From Cycas panzhihuaensis (Eukaryota > Cycadophyta): a stretch of 64,000 nucleotides of DNA. The stretch is taken from positions 128,409,741 to 128,473,740 of the forward strand of contig CM041465.1 in assembly GCA_023213395.1 (NCBI GenBank), given 5' to 3'. Shown piece after piece: positions 35,451 to 47,379 of this stretch. Numbering within the stretch: the stretch's first letter is position 1; each line of letters starts with the position of its first letter. Position numbers and translations under genes: made by a program. The notes beneath the pieces were generated by a model, which was not told the origin of the DNA, made no database searches, and worked only from the letters and a program-made list of their open reading frames with translations.

Positions 35451-36439
35451 TAGTGTATCTTTGCAATAAGGATAGGTTATAGAACATACTCCATAATGAG
35501 TATAAACTATGGAACACTCTAACACAAATACAGACTATTCCATATGTTATAAAATAATAAAAATAAAAAGACATCCATGAATTAGTCTAATATTTCTCAC
35601 CTTCACTACATTCACTAGTATAATCTCTCCAAATCCCTATATTATAGGATTACCTAGTATGCTTATTGACGTCATGTGTCCCATTACATCTATCTTTCTT
35701 ATATTAGTACCTTTGACCCAAGTTGGGAATCATCATGGATTTGGCTCTTCTTAACACTTTTGTAATTTAGCTTAATAGTTTAACACTTCGATTATGTTGG
35801 GATTTAAATTCTATTAAATGTACATGTAGTTGGGTAGATATCCTTGAATGCATTGATTTTTCCTCACTCTTACTCAAAGATAGCTCTTATAATTAATATT
35901 GACTTAGTCCCTTATACTAGACTAGATGAAGTCATCATCTTCTCTATAGATTTAGTGGTGGCTAGTTTTCAATTTTATATATCTATTCACTAAATTGTAG
36001 ATTTGTATGATTTAAGAAAATATTCTCACATGCGCATCAACATATCTATGGGTTTAATGGTGACTAGTTCACCTAACCTTACATTATTATTTGTTAAACT
36101 ATTATCTTATTCAATCTTATACATATATATCATCTTATCCAATGTGTTAAGTAGTGACTAATTTATAGTTGCATATTATCATTCACTAGATCATAGGCGT
36201 AACTAATACATATGAAAATGAAGTCATAGATAAATAGAGTAAGATGCTAAAACTACCATTCTTAGATATCATACTCTATGTTGATTTTTATTAGTATGTA
36301 GAGATTTTGCATTGTTTCCCTTACTAGATAATTTTTTAATACTCCCACATCCATCACATCGAACTCCTAATATAATTATTAAATTATTATTATATTTTAT
36401 ATTACATTTTTTATTACATAAGGAAATTAAAGAATCTTG
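35451..36439. other. AT-rich sequence without recognisable features
   Basis: No reading frame, repeat or element end was recognised. Confidence 0.4.
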
Positions 36440-37400
36440 GTCCATCTATATCTACTTGGATTTTTTCAGATCATACTAGTAGTACTATTTCTAATGTAGG
36501 ATTATTCATTCGTTTAGTATGCTCATAAAGTAACAAGACTAAAATTCTAATATATTACATACTTACATATATTCTTGGCATACAATATTGATAATATTGT
36601 ATATATAGATGTAATATATGGCATTGGTAATATTCACTCTTTATTCTGTAAGTTCCATTGAGCTCCATTCTCAATGAAGCAAATGTTTCCCTAATTTTCA
36701 CCCTATACCCTCAATATTGGACTCTCAAGTATAATGTCTTCTTTCCCTCATATTAGACATACATTTGTTATTTATCATTTACTTGATACTACATTTGATT
36801 GTATGAATTTACTTCTCATTTACTTAATGTTATATTCAATTATCTACATTTACTTATTACTTGTCTTATGCTTCATTTGATTAAGCATTTACATATCTAC
36901 CTATGCATATTGCATCTCCACTTGTTATTAATGACATGGTATATATCCCTAATAACATGTTATATTTTATAAGTATAACTATATATGATGAGTCAACATA
37001 CTTAATAGTCACTATGATACATTTCTTCCATTATAGTTTCTCCCTCTTATTTGTTATTATTTTATACGTTCTTTTAACTCCTCTAAGTGACCATTTTTGG
37101 TTAACACAAGTCCATAGTCCTCTAAGTTGATTTATATAAACTGAACATGGGTTAAAATCCCCTTTGAATTAGATATCTAATTTGTCAGACATGATCTATA
37201 AGTAATTCATTTGGATTAACACAAGCATTTTCTATTATTTTTCACTTGCATTTTCTATTATTTTGCACTTTCATTTTCTGTTATTTTGGCCTCTAATTCA
37301 AATGCAATTAGTTATTTTACCTGTTTTATTACATAGATCTCCTTAAATAGATGTGAATTGAGTATTTATATGTAAACAACAAATACTATATGAGGAAACT
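36440..37400 (-). repeat. Dispersed repeat R1, inverted copy
   Basis: The reverse complement aligns with 16560-17280. It shares GTCCAATATTGAGG, GGAGCTCAATGGA, ACATCTATATATA and the GGAGATCTATGTAAT stretch. With the plus-orientation copies at 14652 and 16560 it forms an inverted pair on either side of element B. Confidence 0.65.
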
Positions 37401-38041
37401 ATACCTTTTTGTATAATTTTTTCTCTCCCATTAGTCTATTTCTTGATTTCTCGAGATTCATTCCACCATTAAAGCTCATAATTATTCTTTATTAGACCTC
37501 AAAACTGATTTCACCATATACTTTAAGATTTATTCTTTTTTTGGCTTTGTCATTTTACTATAAACGCCACTCATATCTTCTCTTTTGAAGAAGATATATT
37601 ATGCTATCATATAAGAAGAGTATTACCATGCTTACATGATAAGTTAATGTTTACTAATTCATGCCAATGATTATTCAAGGCATTCCCTATTTATCAATAC
37701 TTAAGTAAGGTGCTTTTATGTATTTGTAGACTTTAAGCTTTCTTAACTATACTATTGGTTTGATCATCTCTCTTTAATATTTCATCTTTTATTTCTCTCT
37801 CTTATCTTCTTTCTTAATTTATTTTATCAAATGGAAAATCTGACTAGTGTTTGCTAAGCATGTTCATATGAACTTATCCCTAGTATGAGTAACCACTATG
37901 TTACAAACCTAACATATTAAAAATTATTCAATTAGGATTTACATTTTATTTATAGTTGACTTTCATCTTAAAAATTGATTAAGAAATTTGAAGGGTATTT
38001 ATGAAAATTTAATTATCAACTTCAAATTATTAAAGCTTCGA
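37401..38041. other. Flank of element D, no assignment
   Basis: AT-rich sequence with no clear coding content. Before D arrived it was contiguous with 45109 onward, which carries the integrase of G. No G domain was recognised here. Confidence 0.35.
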
Positions 38042-38046
38042 CATAC

Positions 38047-38482
38047 TGTCAAGAAGATAGGTATCATATGTAATATCATCAGCATTAAATGTAAAGCATA
38101 AACTAGTGAAAAAAATACATTACACTGATACATATTATTGGAAGGTGGAAAACCCCTTCTGGGGAAGAAAAACCACCTCTGAAAGAGAAATTCTATTGGC
38201 TGAAAATCTTTACATAGCCATGAGAATTAGACCTAACCAAGAATATCTCCTGCATACTAGCCAAAGGTTTAAGACCAGCTATAAGACAGTCTTAAGACAA
38301 CCAAACAACCTTCTAGTCCTCCTCCTAGATTCTAAGAGAGGCATTTTAAGAAGTGAAAGGTTCATTGAAATGGGTAGTTGCTCATTTCAATGAACCTTAC
38401 ATAATGATGAATAATAATTAAATATTATAACTTTATAGCATTAACCTTTATAACTTAAAAGATAACATTAACCTTTCTAACA
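38047..38482 (-). repeat. 3' LTR of element D
   Basis: 436 bp. On the minus strand it begins TGTTAGAAAGGTTAATG and ends CTTGACA. It contains a 16-bp perfect hairpin at 38357-38398. Confidence 0.95.
38357..38398. promoter_or_regulatory. Hairpin in LTR of D
   Basis: AAGGTTCATTGAAATG (38357-38372) pairs perfectly with 38383-38398 across a 10-base loop. The same stem, with a different loop, is in the LTR of F (60337-60374) at the same distance from the LTR start. In the other LTR of D (about 44984-45027) the right arm is mutated. Confidence 0.8.
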
Positions 38483-38493
38483 TCCCCCTTTAA
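38483..38493 (-). other. Polypurine tract of element D
   Basis: The minus strand reads TTAAAGGGGGA directly before the TG of the 3' LTR. Confidence 0.9.
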
Positions 38494-38599
38494 TGTTAAC
38501 TTTTTGTATAAAATAGAAGATAAAGAAGGTCTTCATCATGTTAATCCCCTTTTTATGGAGACTTCTTTTATCTTTAATAAATCTCGTAGGTTTAAAAAC

Positions 38600-39130
38600 T
38601 TGACTTCAGTCAATGGTTTAGTAAGGATATCAACAACCTATAGATCTGTAGGACAATAAGATAAATGAATAATATTATTAGTAATAAGATTATGAATAAA
38701 ATGTTGATGTAATTCTATATGTTTAATTCTAGAATAAGCAACTGGATTGGTAACAATAGCAATAACACCTTGATTATCGACTTTAAGTTCTATAGAAGAG
38801 CTAGGAAATAGACCAATTTCATTTAAAAGAGATTTCATCTATAATACTTCTTTTTTTGCTTCAACAAGTACTCCATATTTAACTTTTATTATTGATAATG
38901 CTAGAGCCTATATTTTTTTACTAGACCAAGTAATAGGTGAAGAATATAGAAAAAAATTATAATCAGCTATTGATTTACGGTCATTGGAGTCTCCTGCCCA
39001 ATCTGAATCAACATATCCTATTAATGTTAGAGGATTATTGCCAAATTATAAATTAGGCCATAAAAAATAGTATTTTATAGATATTTAAGAATACGTTCAG
39101 CGACTTTCCAGTGTGATTTATATGGTTTTT
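38600..39130 (-). pseudogene. Copia RNase H relic of element D
   Basis: The open stretch 38638-38838 (minus) reads IELKVDNQGVIAIVTNPVAY, then RIKHIELHQHFIHNLI, the C-terminal half of a Copia RNase H (DNQ...A...NP...H.R.KHI). The N-terminal half with its SDWAGD-like segment continues to about 39000 in broken frames. The catalytic Asp of DNQ is kept. Confidence 0.9.
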
Positions 39131-39169
39131 GTATATATCGCAAACATAGAGCAACAGCATAGGATATAT

Positions 39170-40110
39170 CAGGTCGAGTATGTATTAGATAAATTAGGCT
39201 ACTAATAAGTTGCCTATATAATGTTAGATCACAAAGGGGTGTGAAACAATCAGTAGATAATTTTACTCTTGATTATAAGGGATTAGAGATCAGTTTAACA
39301 TTTTCCATGTTAAATCATTTGATTAAGTCTATAATATATTTTGGTTGAAATATAGTTATTTTTTAATCATGTTAGTAAATGTACAATTTAAAAAAATAAT
39401 GCAAAAGACCTAGATCGGTCATTTTGAATTTATTCATCAGGGTTGTTTTTAGTTGATGAATATTATTGTTTAAAGATCCTATAATGATGATATCATCAAT
39501 ATACAGAATTAATATGGTAAGATTTTTATTTTCATATTTAAAATAGAGGTTTAGATCACTAATATATCTAGTGTATCCATTTTGAATAAGGTCGTCATCT
39601 ACTTTCATATACCAAGCTCGAGGAGTTTATTTTAATCCATAGACTAATTTCTTTAGTTTATAAACTAAGTTAGGATTGTTAATAAAACTAGGCGGTTGAG
39701 CCATGTAGATTTCTTCTTTGAGATCACCATTTAAAAATACACTCTTAACATCTATTTGATGGATTTTCCAACCAATTTTAGCTACTAGAGTAATAACAGT
39801 TTTGATATTATTCATTTTTACAACAGGGGTGAAGGTTTTATTATAATTGATACCATCAATTTGTGAGAAACTTTTTACAACTAAGTAAGCTTTATATATT
39901 TCAATAGCTCCTGTTGAATTGAATTTAGTTTGATAAACCCACTTACAATTGACTAGATTCTTTCCTAGTGGTAAAGTAACAAGATCCCAAGTTGAATTCT
40001 TTTTTAAAGCATCTATTTCAACTTGCATGGCTTGCTGCCATATGGGATTGTTACTAGCTTGTTTAAATATTTTAGAATTATCACTGGCCATTATTTTAGC
40101 CATTAATACA
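39170..40110 (-). pseudogene. Copia reverse transcriptase of element D
   Basis: Two open pieces cover it. The first, at 39627-40103, reads NNPIWQQAMQVEIDALKKNS, TWDLVTLPLGKNLVNCKWVY, NYNKTFTPVVKMNNIKTVIT and IHQIDVKSVFLNGDLKEEIY. The second, at 39372-39608, reads LTILILYIDDIIIIGS. The catalytic box is YIDD, a common variant of the Copia YVDD. An in-frame stop near 39625 separates them. The RT core is otherwise well preserved. Confidence 0.93.
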
Positions 40111-40379
40111 TAATTAATTTGTAGTTTTTTAGAACTATTCTCCTGGTATCTAAAGGATTGTCAACGTTAGATCCAATATTAGAAAGAGTTTTCTTTTCCC
40201 ATATAGGTTATTTATTGGTAGAAACTTCTGTAGTAATTAGTTATTCTGAAGAAATAGACTGGGAGGAAGGATCTATAGTAGTTGGTTCGGATAAAGTCCA
40301 ATTCTTGACTTGCGTAGATAAGGATTCTATCATTTCAGAGTCAGCTTGTTTTCTTGAGGAGTCAACCAAATAAGTATTA

Positions 40380-41310
40380 GTTAACAAATTCTTACTTGGG
40401 AGTTCTACATAAGTAAAATTTGATGTATATCCTTCTTCATCAAATATTATATCACGTAAGATTGAAATCTTATATGTGATTAGATCTAGAAATCTATATG
40501 CTTTACTTTCTTCACTGTAACCAATGAAGATGTATTTTAAACTTTTAGAATCTAATTTCTTGCATTTTTCTTTGGGAACGTATCCCCACGCAACACTTCC
40601 AAAGATTCTAAGATGTTTAACTGAAAGTTTACAACTAGACCATTTATGTTCTGGTGTAATATTCTTTAAGGTCTTACTAGGTAGATAATTTAGGAGATAG
40701 TTAGAGCAAGCAATTGCTTATGCCCATACCTTTAGATCAAGAGTTTTTGCATGTAGCATGCATTGTATCATTTTGACTAGAGTATAATTTTTTCATTCAG
40801 CAACATCATTTTGTTAAGAAGTGTAAACAACAGAATGTTGAAATTGAATTCTAGGTTTTTTGCAAAAGAAATTAAATTTACTGCTTAGATATTCTTTAGC
40901 ATTGTCTAATCTAAAATTTTTAAGTTTTGATTTATATTAATTTTCAACAAGTGTTTTGAATTCAATAAAGATGTCAAACACTTGGTTTCTAGTTTTGAGT
41001 GTGTACACCCAATATTTTATTAAAAAACCATTAATAAAGGTGACAAAATAACGACTTCTAGAGTATGAAGTTACATGGAATGGTCCACATATATTAGAGT
41101 GAATAAGTTCAAGTGGAACTTTCGCTTTGAATTGGGTCTGATGTGGAAAGGGATCCATGTGTTGCTTACCTTTTACGTAGGCTTCATAGACACCATAAAT
41201 AATATTTCGAGGTAGAAGACCATGAACTATATCATGTCTTTTTAGATAGTGAAGTTTGCCATAGCTAGTATGACTAAACTGTGCATGCTATAATTTACTG
41301 ACTAGATCAG
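40380..41310 (-). pseudogene. Copia integrase of element D
   Basis: The open stretch 40937-41158 (minus) reads HQTQFKAKVPLELIHSNICG, then PFHVTSYSRSRYFVTFINGF, the start of the Copia integrase core. The expected first catalytic aspartate (HSDxCGP) reads Asn. Sequence to the left keeps pieces such as GYVPKEKCKKLD-like C-terminal residues near 40560-40590. The zinc-finger region is near 41180-41300. Several stops are present. A plus-strand open stretch at 40158-40373 is only the antisense of the region between integrase and RT. Confidence 0.85.
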
Positions 41311-42720
41311 ATTTGGCTATAAATACACAAAAGGACTTTGCTTTAGTATTTTGTAAACTAGTTAAACTATATAGACCTATTTTATGATCAACAGGTCTAG
41401 AGGCGATAGATTTGAATTTGTTTAAAGATTCTTTAATAATAAATTTATCTTTCCAGAATTTAATAATAAGGTCTTTCTGGAAGATTTAGTAAACACAAAG
41501 AAGATTTGGTAACAAACCAGGCATGTAGAATACGTCCTTGATTGAACCATCTTTTAGAGTGACATCACCTAATCCTTTCACTTTGAGTTGAAATCCACTC
41601 CCAAAAGAAATCTCTTCTTCAGAGTTAGTATTAAATTGATAAGTGGTTAAATTCTCCTGGTGTCATGTCATATGATGGGAAGCACCTGAGTCAAGAATCC
41701 ATTGCAGTGAAATACTAGATAGAGCAATGAAAATAGAGGTTGAGGCAGTTAAAGAACGATTATATGATTAGGGTCAGGATTGAATTCCCTTAGAAGCTTT
41801 CCAAGCTTTTAAAGCTATTCTATTTCTACAAACATCAATAGTGTGGCCTTTTTTTGTGGTAATAAGTACAACTCATGTTCTGTGAAAGATTTACAGCATT
41901 CTGATTTAGAATAAATTGTTTAGAAATATTCTTGTATCTTAGTGGTCCAGAATACTTAGTATTATTTTGAGAAATAGTAGGTGAACCTTTGTGAGGTTTT
42001 TGAAACTTAAGATTACTGTTGTAATTATTTTGATGTCTAGTTTTATTTTGTAGTTTTGATTTTAAAAAGAAAGCCTCAGAAGGATCCTTTAATTTTTTGG
42101 TTTGAATCAATATTATTTGATGTTCTATCAATTAATTTGTCAATTGATTAAAGGTTACTGATGGATTACTATCTTGTTGTCTCGCAGTCTTGAAGAGATT
42201 AAAATACTTCGAAAGTTTGTTTATTTTCAAACAAATAAGTATATCATCATCTTTGGCATGTGTGACTTTTTCTTCTTTATCACCTACTTTTATTGTAGAT
42301 TTAATACAATTTCCTAGTTCTTTGTTGATAAATTAAATTTTAGATAAAAAAATTTTGACTTTAGAGAAGTCATCATATTTGAGGTCATATAATTGTTATT
42401 CTAAGATAGATAATTATTATGAGTTGACCTTGTCATACTTTTCCTTAAGAGTTTTCCAGACAGTGGCAAGATCATCTATATCAAAGAATTGCTAACTAAT
42501 GTTAGGTGAAAGAGATGATAAGATGGTACATAGGGCTCCATCACAATTCATCAGATAGACCATATAACTTTCTAATTTGTTGTCTTTTGGTTTTGTAAAT
42601 TTACCTATAACATATCGCCATATCTTTTGTTATTTAAATCGATGGGACATTCTATTTTTCCAGTTGGCATAATTTGAGCCATTTAAAATTGGAATTGATA
42701 TACAGGGGGTTGAACTTGGC
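41311..42720 (-). pseudogene. Copia Gag and protease relic of element D
   Basis: The protease core reads WILDSGASHHMT near 41675-41705 with the Asp-Ser-Gly triad intact, followed by SFGSGFQLKVKGLGDVTLKD. The zinc knuckle near 41840-41880 (SCTYYHKK) is shifted by one base in an A run, and the second Cys is Tyr. An open stretch (41835-42131) covers the basic linker. The capsid part reaches a probable start near 42680 (MAQIMPTGKIECP) and is broken by many stops. Element F carries a close relative of all these pieces on the opposite strand. Confidence 0.85.
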
Positions 42721-44355
42721 ATGAGAGCCATTATAGATACAAAATGAAGATTAGAGATCCTCTTGAAAGAAGTTTTGACAAGTTTGATTATAGATGACAA
42801 GTTTAATTATAGATGATTAGAGATCCTTTTGAAAGAAGTTTTGACAAGTTTGACTGTAGGTGAATTAAATTAATTAAATCATAGAACTCGTTGATAACCA
42901 CTGAACATTAAAGGTATCCTTTAATTTATCATTGATAATTAAAATAGATATTTAATTGAATAATTATGGCAGAAGAATAGAAAAGAACTTGAAATCATTA
43001 TTATTTATTTAATTTGTCTAAATACCTTCTCCTCGAGAAAAAGAAAATTAAAGATAAATACTCCCTTTTTTTAAAATAAATATTATTATTACTCCCCTTA
43101 TAACTTAAAGTAATGACAAAGAGAAGACTTAAAGAGATTAATAATGAATAACTTAAACAATTACAGAATATAAATGAAAGAGATTAAAGAATGATTAGGG
43201 CACTTAATGCACTAAAAACCTAACTTATAATGATTAATAATTTTGATAAGAGTGGTGAAGGGTATTATTAGACTAACTTTTTATAATTCACCTTTAATTG
43301 TCTTTTGATAAGAAAATTTAAATAGAGAAGAATGGGTTTATTTTAATGTATTAATATTTAAACCATTAAAATTAAGTGATTAGGAGAGGGGGGTATTAAT
43401 GTTAAGAGTCATATTAATGAAAAAATAGGAGAGGGAAGCATATTTTTAAAATGTATGTTTTAATTGATGTCTTAGATACCTTAGAGTTAACTAGATTTTT
43501 TTAAATTAATTAAATCACTATAAAATTAAAATAGAAAGAAAATCATTAATTAAATATCATGAATTAAAATGAAAGGGATGGGAGACGCACGGACCCAGAA
43601 TGGATTTTAATTACTTTGAAATATTTTTGAGTTTGCGTAGAATTAAATTTACCTTGGTGTCCGTGGAAACCCTACCTAGTCAGATCATTCTGGTTCTTCG
43701 AATGGCAGCGTCTATGGATTTGAATGGCTTCTCTTGATCTCGTTCTTTTGTAATGGATCGTTCAGCTCCCTTCTTCAACTATCTTCCTCTTCGTCATTCT
43801 GGTATTTTCTCCTTAGGGGCGGTGATGGCGTAGGATCAATTGAAGCAGTTATAGCATTTGCCTTTTCATTCGAGGCATTTTAGAATAGGCCGTGGGCTTT
43901 TACGCTAGCCAAATCTGGGCTAATCTTACTATTATCTTCTCCTACCTTCTCCTTTTCCTTCTCTTACAAGCACTTGCCAAGTTGGAAGAATTTGAATAAT
44001 GGGAAGATTGTGTAATTATAAAAGGGGTTTCTTGAGACATCTTATTTGGAGTAGAGTTCAGTTATGTGGAGCCATTAATAAGTGTTGCTCAGTTGTCGCA
44101 ACATGTGTAGACTAAGAGGAGACCATGTTGGTTGGGTAGCAACAAGATTATAGAAGGAGCTACAAGAAATATTTCGTTAGAGCAAACGTTGCTCATAGAG
44201 GATTCGTTTGACAGTCAAACAAGGAGCTACTGACAATAACCACCAAGATTGAGAGAAAAATGAGAATATGGAGAAGATTATTGAGAAGGTTTGAGTAGGA
44301 GGAGAAAGGTAGAGCAAAGAAGAAAGATGAGTCTGGGACCCCAAGGGCTCTTTTT
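42721..44355. other. Long leader of element D
   Basis: AT-rich up to about 43560, where no coding sequence is visible, then clearly richer in G and C between about 43640 and 44360. The GC-richer part contains no assignable reading frame but could belong to the same captured segment as the hnRNP U-like exon at 44360-44665 (flanking intron or untranslated sequence). Confidence 0.45.
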
Positions 44356-44359
44356 AGGC

Positions 44360-44665
44360 TATAATCTCCCTTAAAGAGATTAGCTTATGAATAAGCTCTA
44401 TTCCCTCATATTCTATTAAAGAGTGTTATTGTACAGATGGAGTTTTGTATTGAGAATAGCCTTGTTCCACTAGAAGGATACATGCCATGGAGTTCTATAC
44501 TTATGGATGGGAATGGAGTAATTGGTCCTCAGTTTTCTGGTTTAAAAAAAAAATGTGAAGTATTAATGATAGTAGGGCTTCCAGCCTCAGGAAAAACCAC
44601 TTGATTTGAGAACTGGGTAAAAGAGCATTATGAGAAGTGATATATAGATCTGGGACAAACTTGAA
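44360..44665 (+). pseudogene. Captured hnRNP U-like gene fragment (SPRY end and P-loop)
   Basis: One plus-strand frame reads SPLKRLAYE, a stop where Ser is usual, then ALFPHILLKSVIVQMEF, ENSLVPLEGYMPWSS, CEVLMIVGLPASGKTT and, after a stop, FENWVKEHYEK. This matches the junction between the SPRY domain and the P-loop kinase-like domain of hnRNP U-like nuclear RNA-binding proteins, including the Walker A motif GLPASGKT. Three stops (Ser, Trp and Arg positions) mark it as dead. It runs antisense to element D and stops within about 10 bp of the PBS. It is too short to be a gene: one exon-sized piece, probably picked up during reverse transcription. Confidence 0.87.
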
Positions 44666-44667
44666 TT

Positions 44668-44675
44668 GGATACCA
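44668..44675 (-). other. Primer-binding site remnant of element D
   Basis: The minus strand reads TGGTATCC immediately after the CA closing the 5' LTR. Seven bases match the tRNA-iMet site TGGTATCAGAGC; the rest has been lost or replaced, right where the captured host sequence begins. Confidence 0.7.
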
Positions 44676-45108
44676 TGTCAAGAAGATAGATATCATATGC
44701 AATATCATCATCATTAAATGTAAAGAATAAACCAGTGAAAAAAAGACATTACATTGATGCACATTATTGGCAAGTGGAAAACCCCTTATGGGGAAGGAAA
44801 ACCACCTCTAAAAGAGAAATTCTATTGGCTAAAAATCTTTACATAGCCATGAGAATTAGACCTGACCAAGAATACCTCCTACATACTAGCCAAAGGTTTA
44901 AGACCAGCCATAAGATAGTCTTAGGACAATAAGACAGCCTCCTAGTCTTCCTCCTAGATTCTAGGAGAGGCTTTTTAAGAAGTGAAAGGTTCATTGAAAT
45001 GGGTAGTTGCTCATTTCAACAAACTTTACATAATAAATAATAATTAAACATTATAACTTTATAACATTGACCTTTATAACTTAAAAGGTAACATTAACCT
45101 TTCTAACA
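44676..45108 (-). repeat. 5' LTR of element D
   Basis: 433 bp, matching 38047-38482 at about 92% by eye. The right arm of the LTR hairpin is mutated in this copy. Confidence 0.95.
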
Positions 45109-45299
45109 CATACAATATCCAATTTTAGGGGTTTTTCTTTTTCTTTTTTTGTATATTCTTTTGAGATCTTCATGTTAGTATATAAATTCTATAAAAGGAG
45201 GTCTAGAAAGGACACTTTCTCCCTCTAAGATAAATCAAAAGCATAACACAAAGACTTGTTGGTATCCAAACCAGAATATCCTTCTGAAATGGAAAAATG

Positions 45300-46640
45300 A
45301 CATTATATAGTATAAAGAAATAATATTTTTTTATCTTGATTCTAAGCATTATAATAAAATCATTAAGGAAGGGCACTCAGGTCTATTGGCCACATAGAAT
45401 TCTTTAAAATGTATCTTGAAATCAAGTAGTTATTTTACTAGAAAGGGACGAAAAGTGAATAAAATATTTTATGGAAGAATGCTTGGTATGCTAAATGCAT
45501 GACATCACGAGGACTACTACAAATTTTTCCCATTCCTTAATGGAATTGGAAGAGTATTAATATAGACGTTATAACTATTCTACTAAAATTAGAAGTCAAG
45601 GATATAATTTATATGGTTGTTAATCATCTAACTATTTTTCACTTTACTTCTATACAATCTACATATAAAGCCCTCTAGATTGTCAAAGTATTAATGAAAA
45701 AAAATCATTGTTTACACAAATTTTTACAAGTCATCATGAGAAATAGAGATCCTAAATTCTTTAATTATTTTTTATAGGAATTATTTAAATAAATAAGAAC
45801 CACATTATTTATGAGGATAAGCTATCACTTGTAGTTTGATGGACAAACTAAAGTAGTTAACAAATGCCTAGAAGGTTACTTAAGAAATTATATGGTAGAT
45901 AAGTAGAATACCTGAGTTAAATGGTTGCATCTCATAAAGGCATGGTATAATTTAATATTATGTATGGCCATCCAAATGTCATCTTTTACAGTATTATATT
46001 ATTACAACTCTGCATAAATAAAAGATTAGGTAGCCAAGGATATATGGATTCTCATAATAAAGGATTATATATAAGATGCTTAGGGTACCATTTGTATCTT
46101 GAAATAATGCTTAATAAGAGCCTAGTATCAGATGAAGTAACATGCTAATAAGCATCATATAAAATGAGAATTTATGAAAGGGGGCTAGGTCTATGTTTAA
46201 TTATAACCCTATAAATAAGTATTTCTCAAAAAAACACGGAAGAAATTATTTATTTCAAGATACTATGGGCCCTATCAAATGAAGTAGAAAATTGACAACA
46301 TTGGTTATACCTTAGAGCTTCCCAAATCAAGCCAAATATATAATGTTTTATATGTTTCATAAAAATATTAAAGAACTTACTCCTATACAAATTAAGATTT
46401 TGGTCTTTGATAAACAAGGAAGGTTAATCCTCATTCCTAAAGCCTTATTATAGGTTTATGAAAAATAATTATGTACCAAGTTAATTCAGGAGTACCTCAT
46501 CAAATGGGAGCCAATAATAATCCTTAAATAATTTCTAGAGTTGTAGACCATGATGTTGGAGGATAAGCCATCTTAGGGCAAAGAGCTTATTACAAACTTG
46601 ATATATTAAAACTAAGTAAATAGGATTAATATAAATATGT
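45300..46640 (+). pseudogene. Element G: chromovirus integrase and chromodomain relic
   Basis: Plus-strand frames read EGHSGLLAT, GRMLGMLNA, WYNSTYH-like pieces near 45950, YYGPYQMKQ-like residues near 46260, and IDNIGYTLELPKSSQIYNVL. A chromodomain follows with RLILIPKALL, VYEK and LIQEYLIKWEP (46430-46520). Stops are frequent. The order and wording match the integrase end of chromoviruses such as B, but on the opposite strand. Element D lies directly to the left, so the upstream half of G was displaced or lost; no RT of G was found left of D. Confidence 0.75.
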
Positions 46641-47379
46641 ATCTATATAAAGACATTATCATCATATTTTATTAATTATATTATAGTTAGAGTTTTCTCT
46701 AAATTTTTTATTATTTGTGATCAATTTATATTCTAGTGTCTAACACCCTACTTCATTTGCATATAGGTTTTCATTTAAGATTTGAATTTGTCTAATACTT
46801 AGTAGGTGCTTGTTAGTTTTCTTAACACACAATCTTACAAAAAGATAATCAAGTTTTCTCTAAATTTTTTATTATTTGTGATCAATTTAGATTCAGTGTC
46901 TAACACCCTACTTCATTTGTATATAGGTTTTCATTTAAGATTTGGATTTGTCTAATACTTAGTAGGTGCTTGTTAGTTTTCTTAACACACAATCTTACAA
47001 GAGGATAATCGAGAGGGAGGAAACTCATGTATGTTTATCAACAAGAACACATCATTGATTGGAAGCATACATCTAGTAATAAATCTAGGTAAAGACCATC
47101 TTATATACCTTATTTGTTTACTTTTAACAAAGGAAAAGAAGTTGTATATATTTTGAGTTAAAGAGCATTTCCTCATTAAAAGTCACACAATTTTACACAC
47201 ATAGAAATACATGTCTCTTGTACAAATTACTTCAACTCTTATGGCTTAAGAGATCCCCTTAGCTATAAGTCTCCCTTTAAAAAACTTGAATAAGCCCATT
47301 CCCAAACAAACACTTATATATAAATCTTTGAACTATTTAAATCCAAAGCAACCTAATTCAATTACCAAGCTTAACTTAG
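46641..47379. other. Region between G and H with a 161-bp tandem duplication
   Basis: No coding content is recognised. It contains the tandem duplication listed at 46691-47012. It may include the 3' end of G. Confidence 0.4.
46691..47012. repeat. 161-bp tandem duplication
   Basis: AGTTTTCTCTAAATTTTTTA starts at 46691 and again at 46852. The two units are nearly identical through ACACAATCTTACAA. The high identity compared with the LTR pairs suggests a fairly recent duplication. Confidence 0.93.

Larger units (their letters stand above)
38047..45108 (-). mobile_element. Element D: Ty1/Copia retrotransposon with captured host gene fragment
   Basis: LTRs at 38047-38482 and 44676-45108 are flanked by CATAC at 38042-38046 and 45109-45113, a perfect target duplication. 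A polypurine tract (AAAGGGGGA, minus strand) abuts the left LTR and a PBS remnant (TGGTATC) the right one, so the element reads on the minus strand. Domains in order are gag, protease, integrase, RT, RNase H, the Copia order. Its leader is about 2 kb long and contains plus-strand hnRNP U-like coding sequence. The LTRs differ at about 8% of sites. Confidence 0.97.

Noticed and set aside
40158-40373. 71-codon plus-strand frame inside element D
   Set aside because: It is antisense to the segment between integrase and RT of D, which reads on the minus strand.
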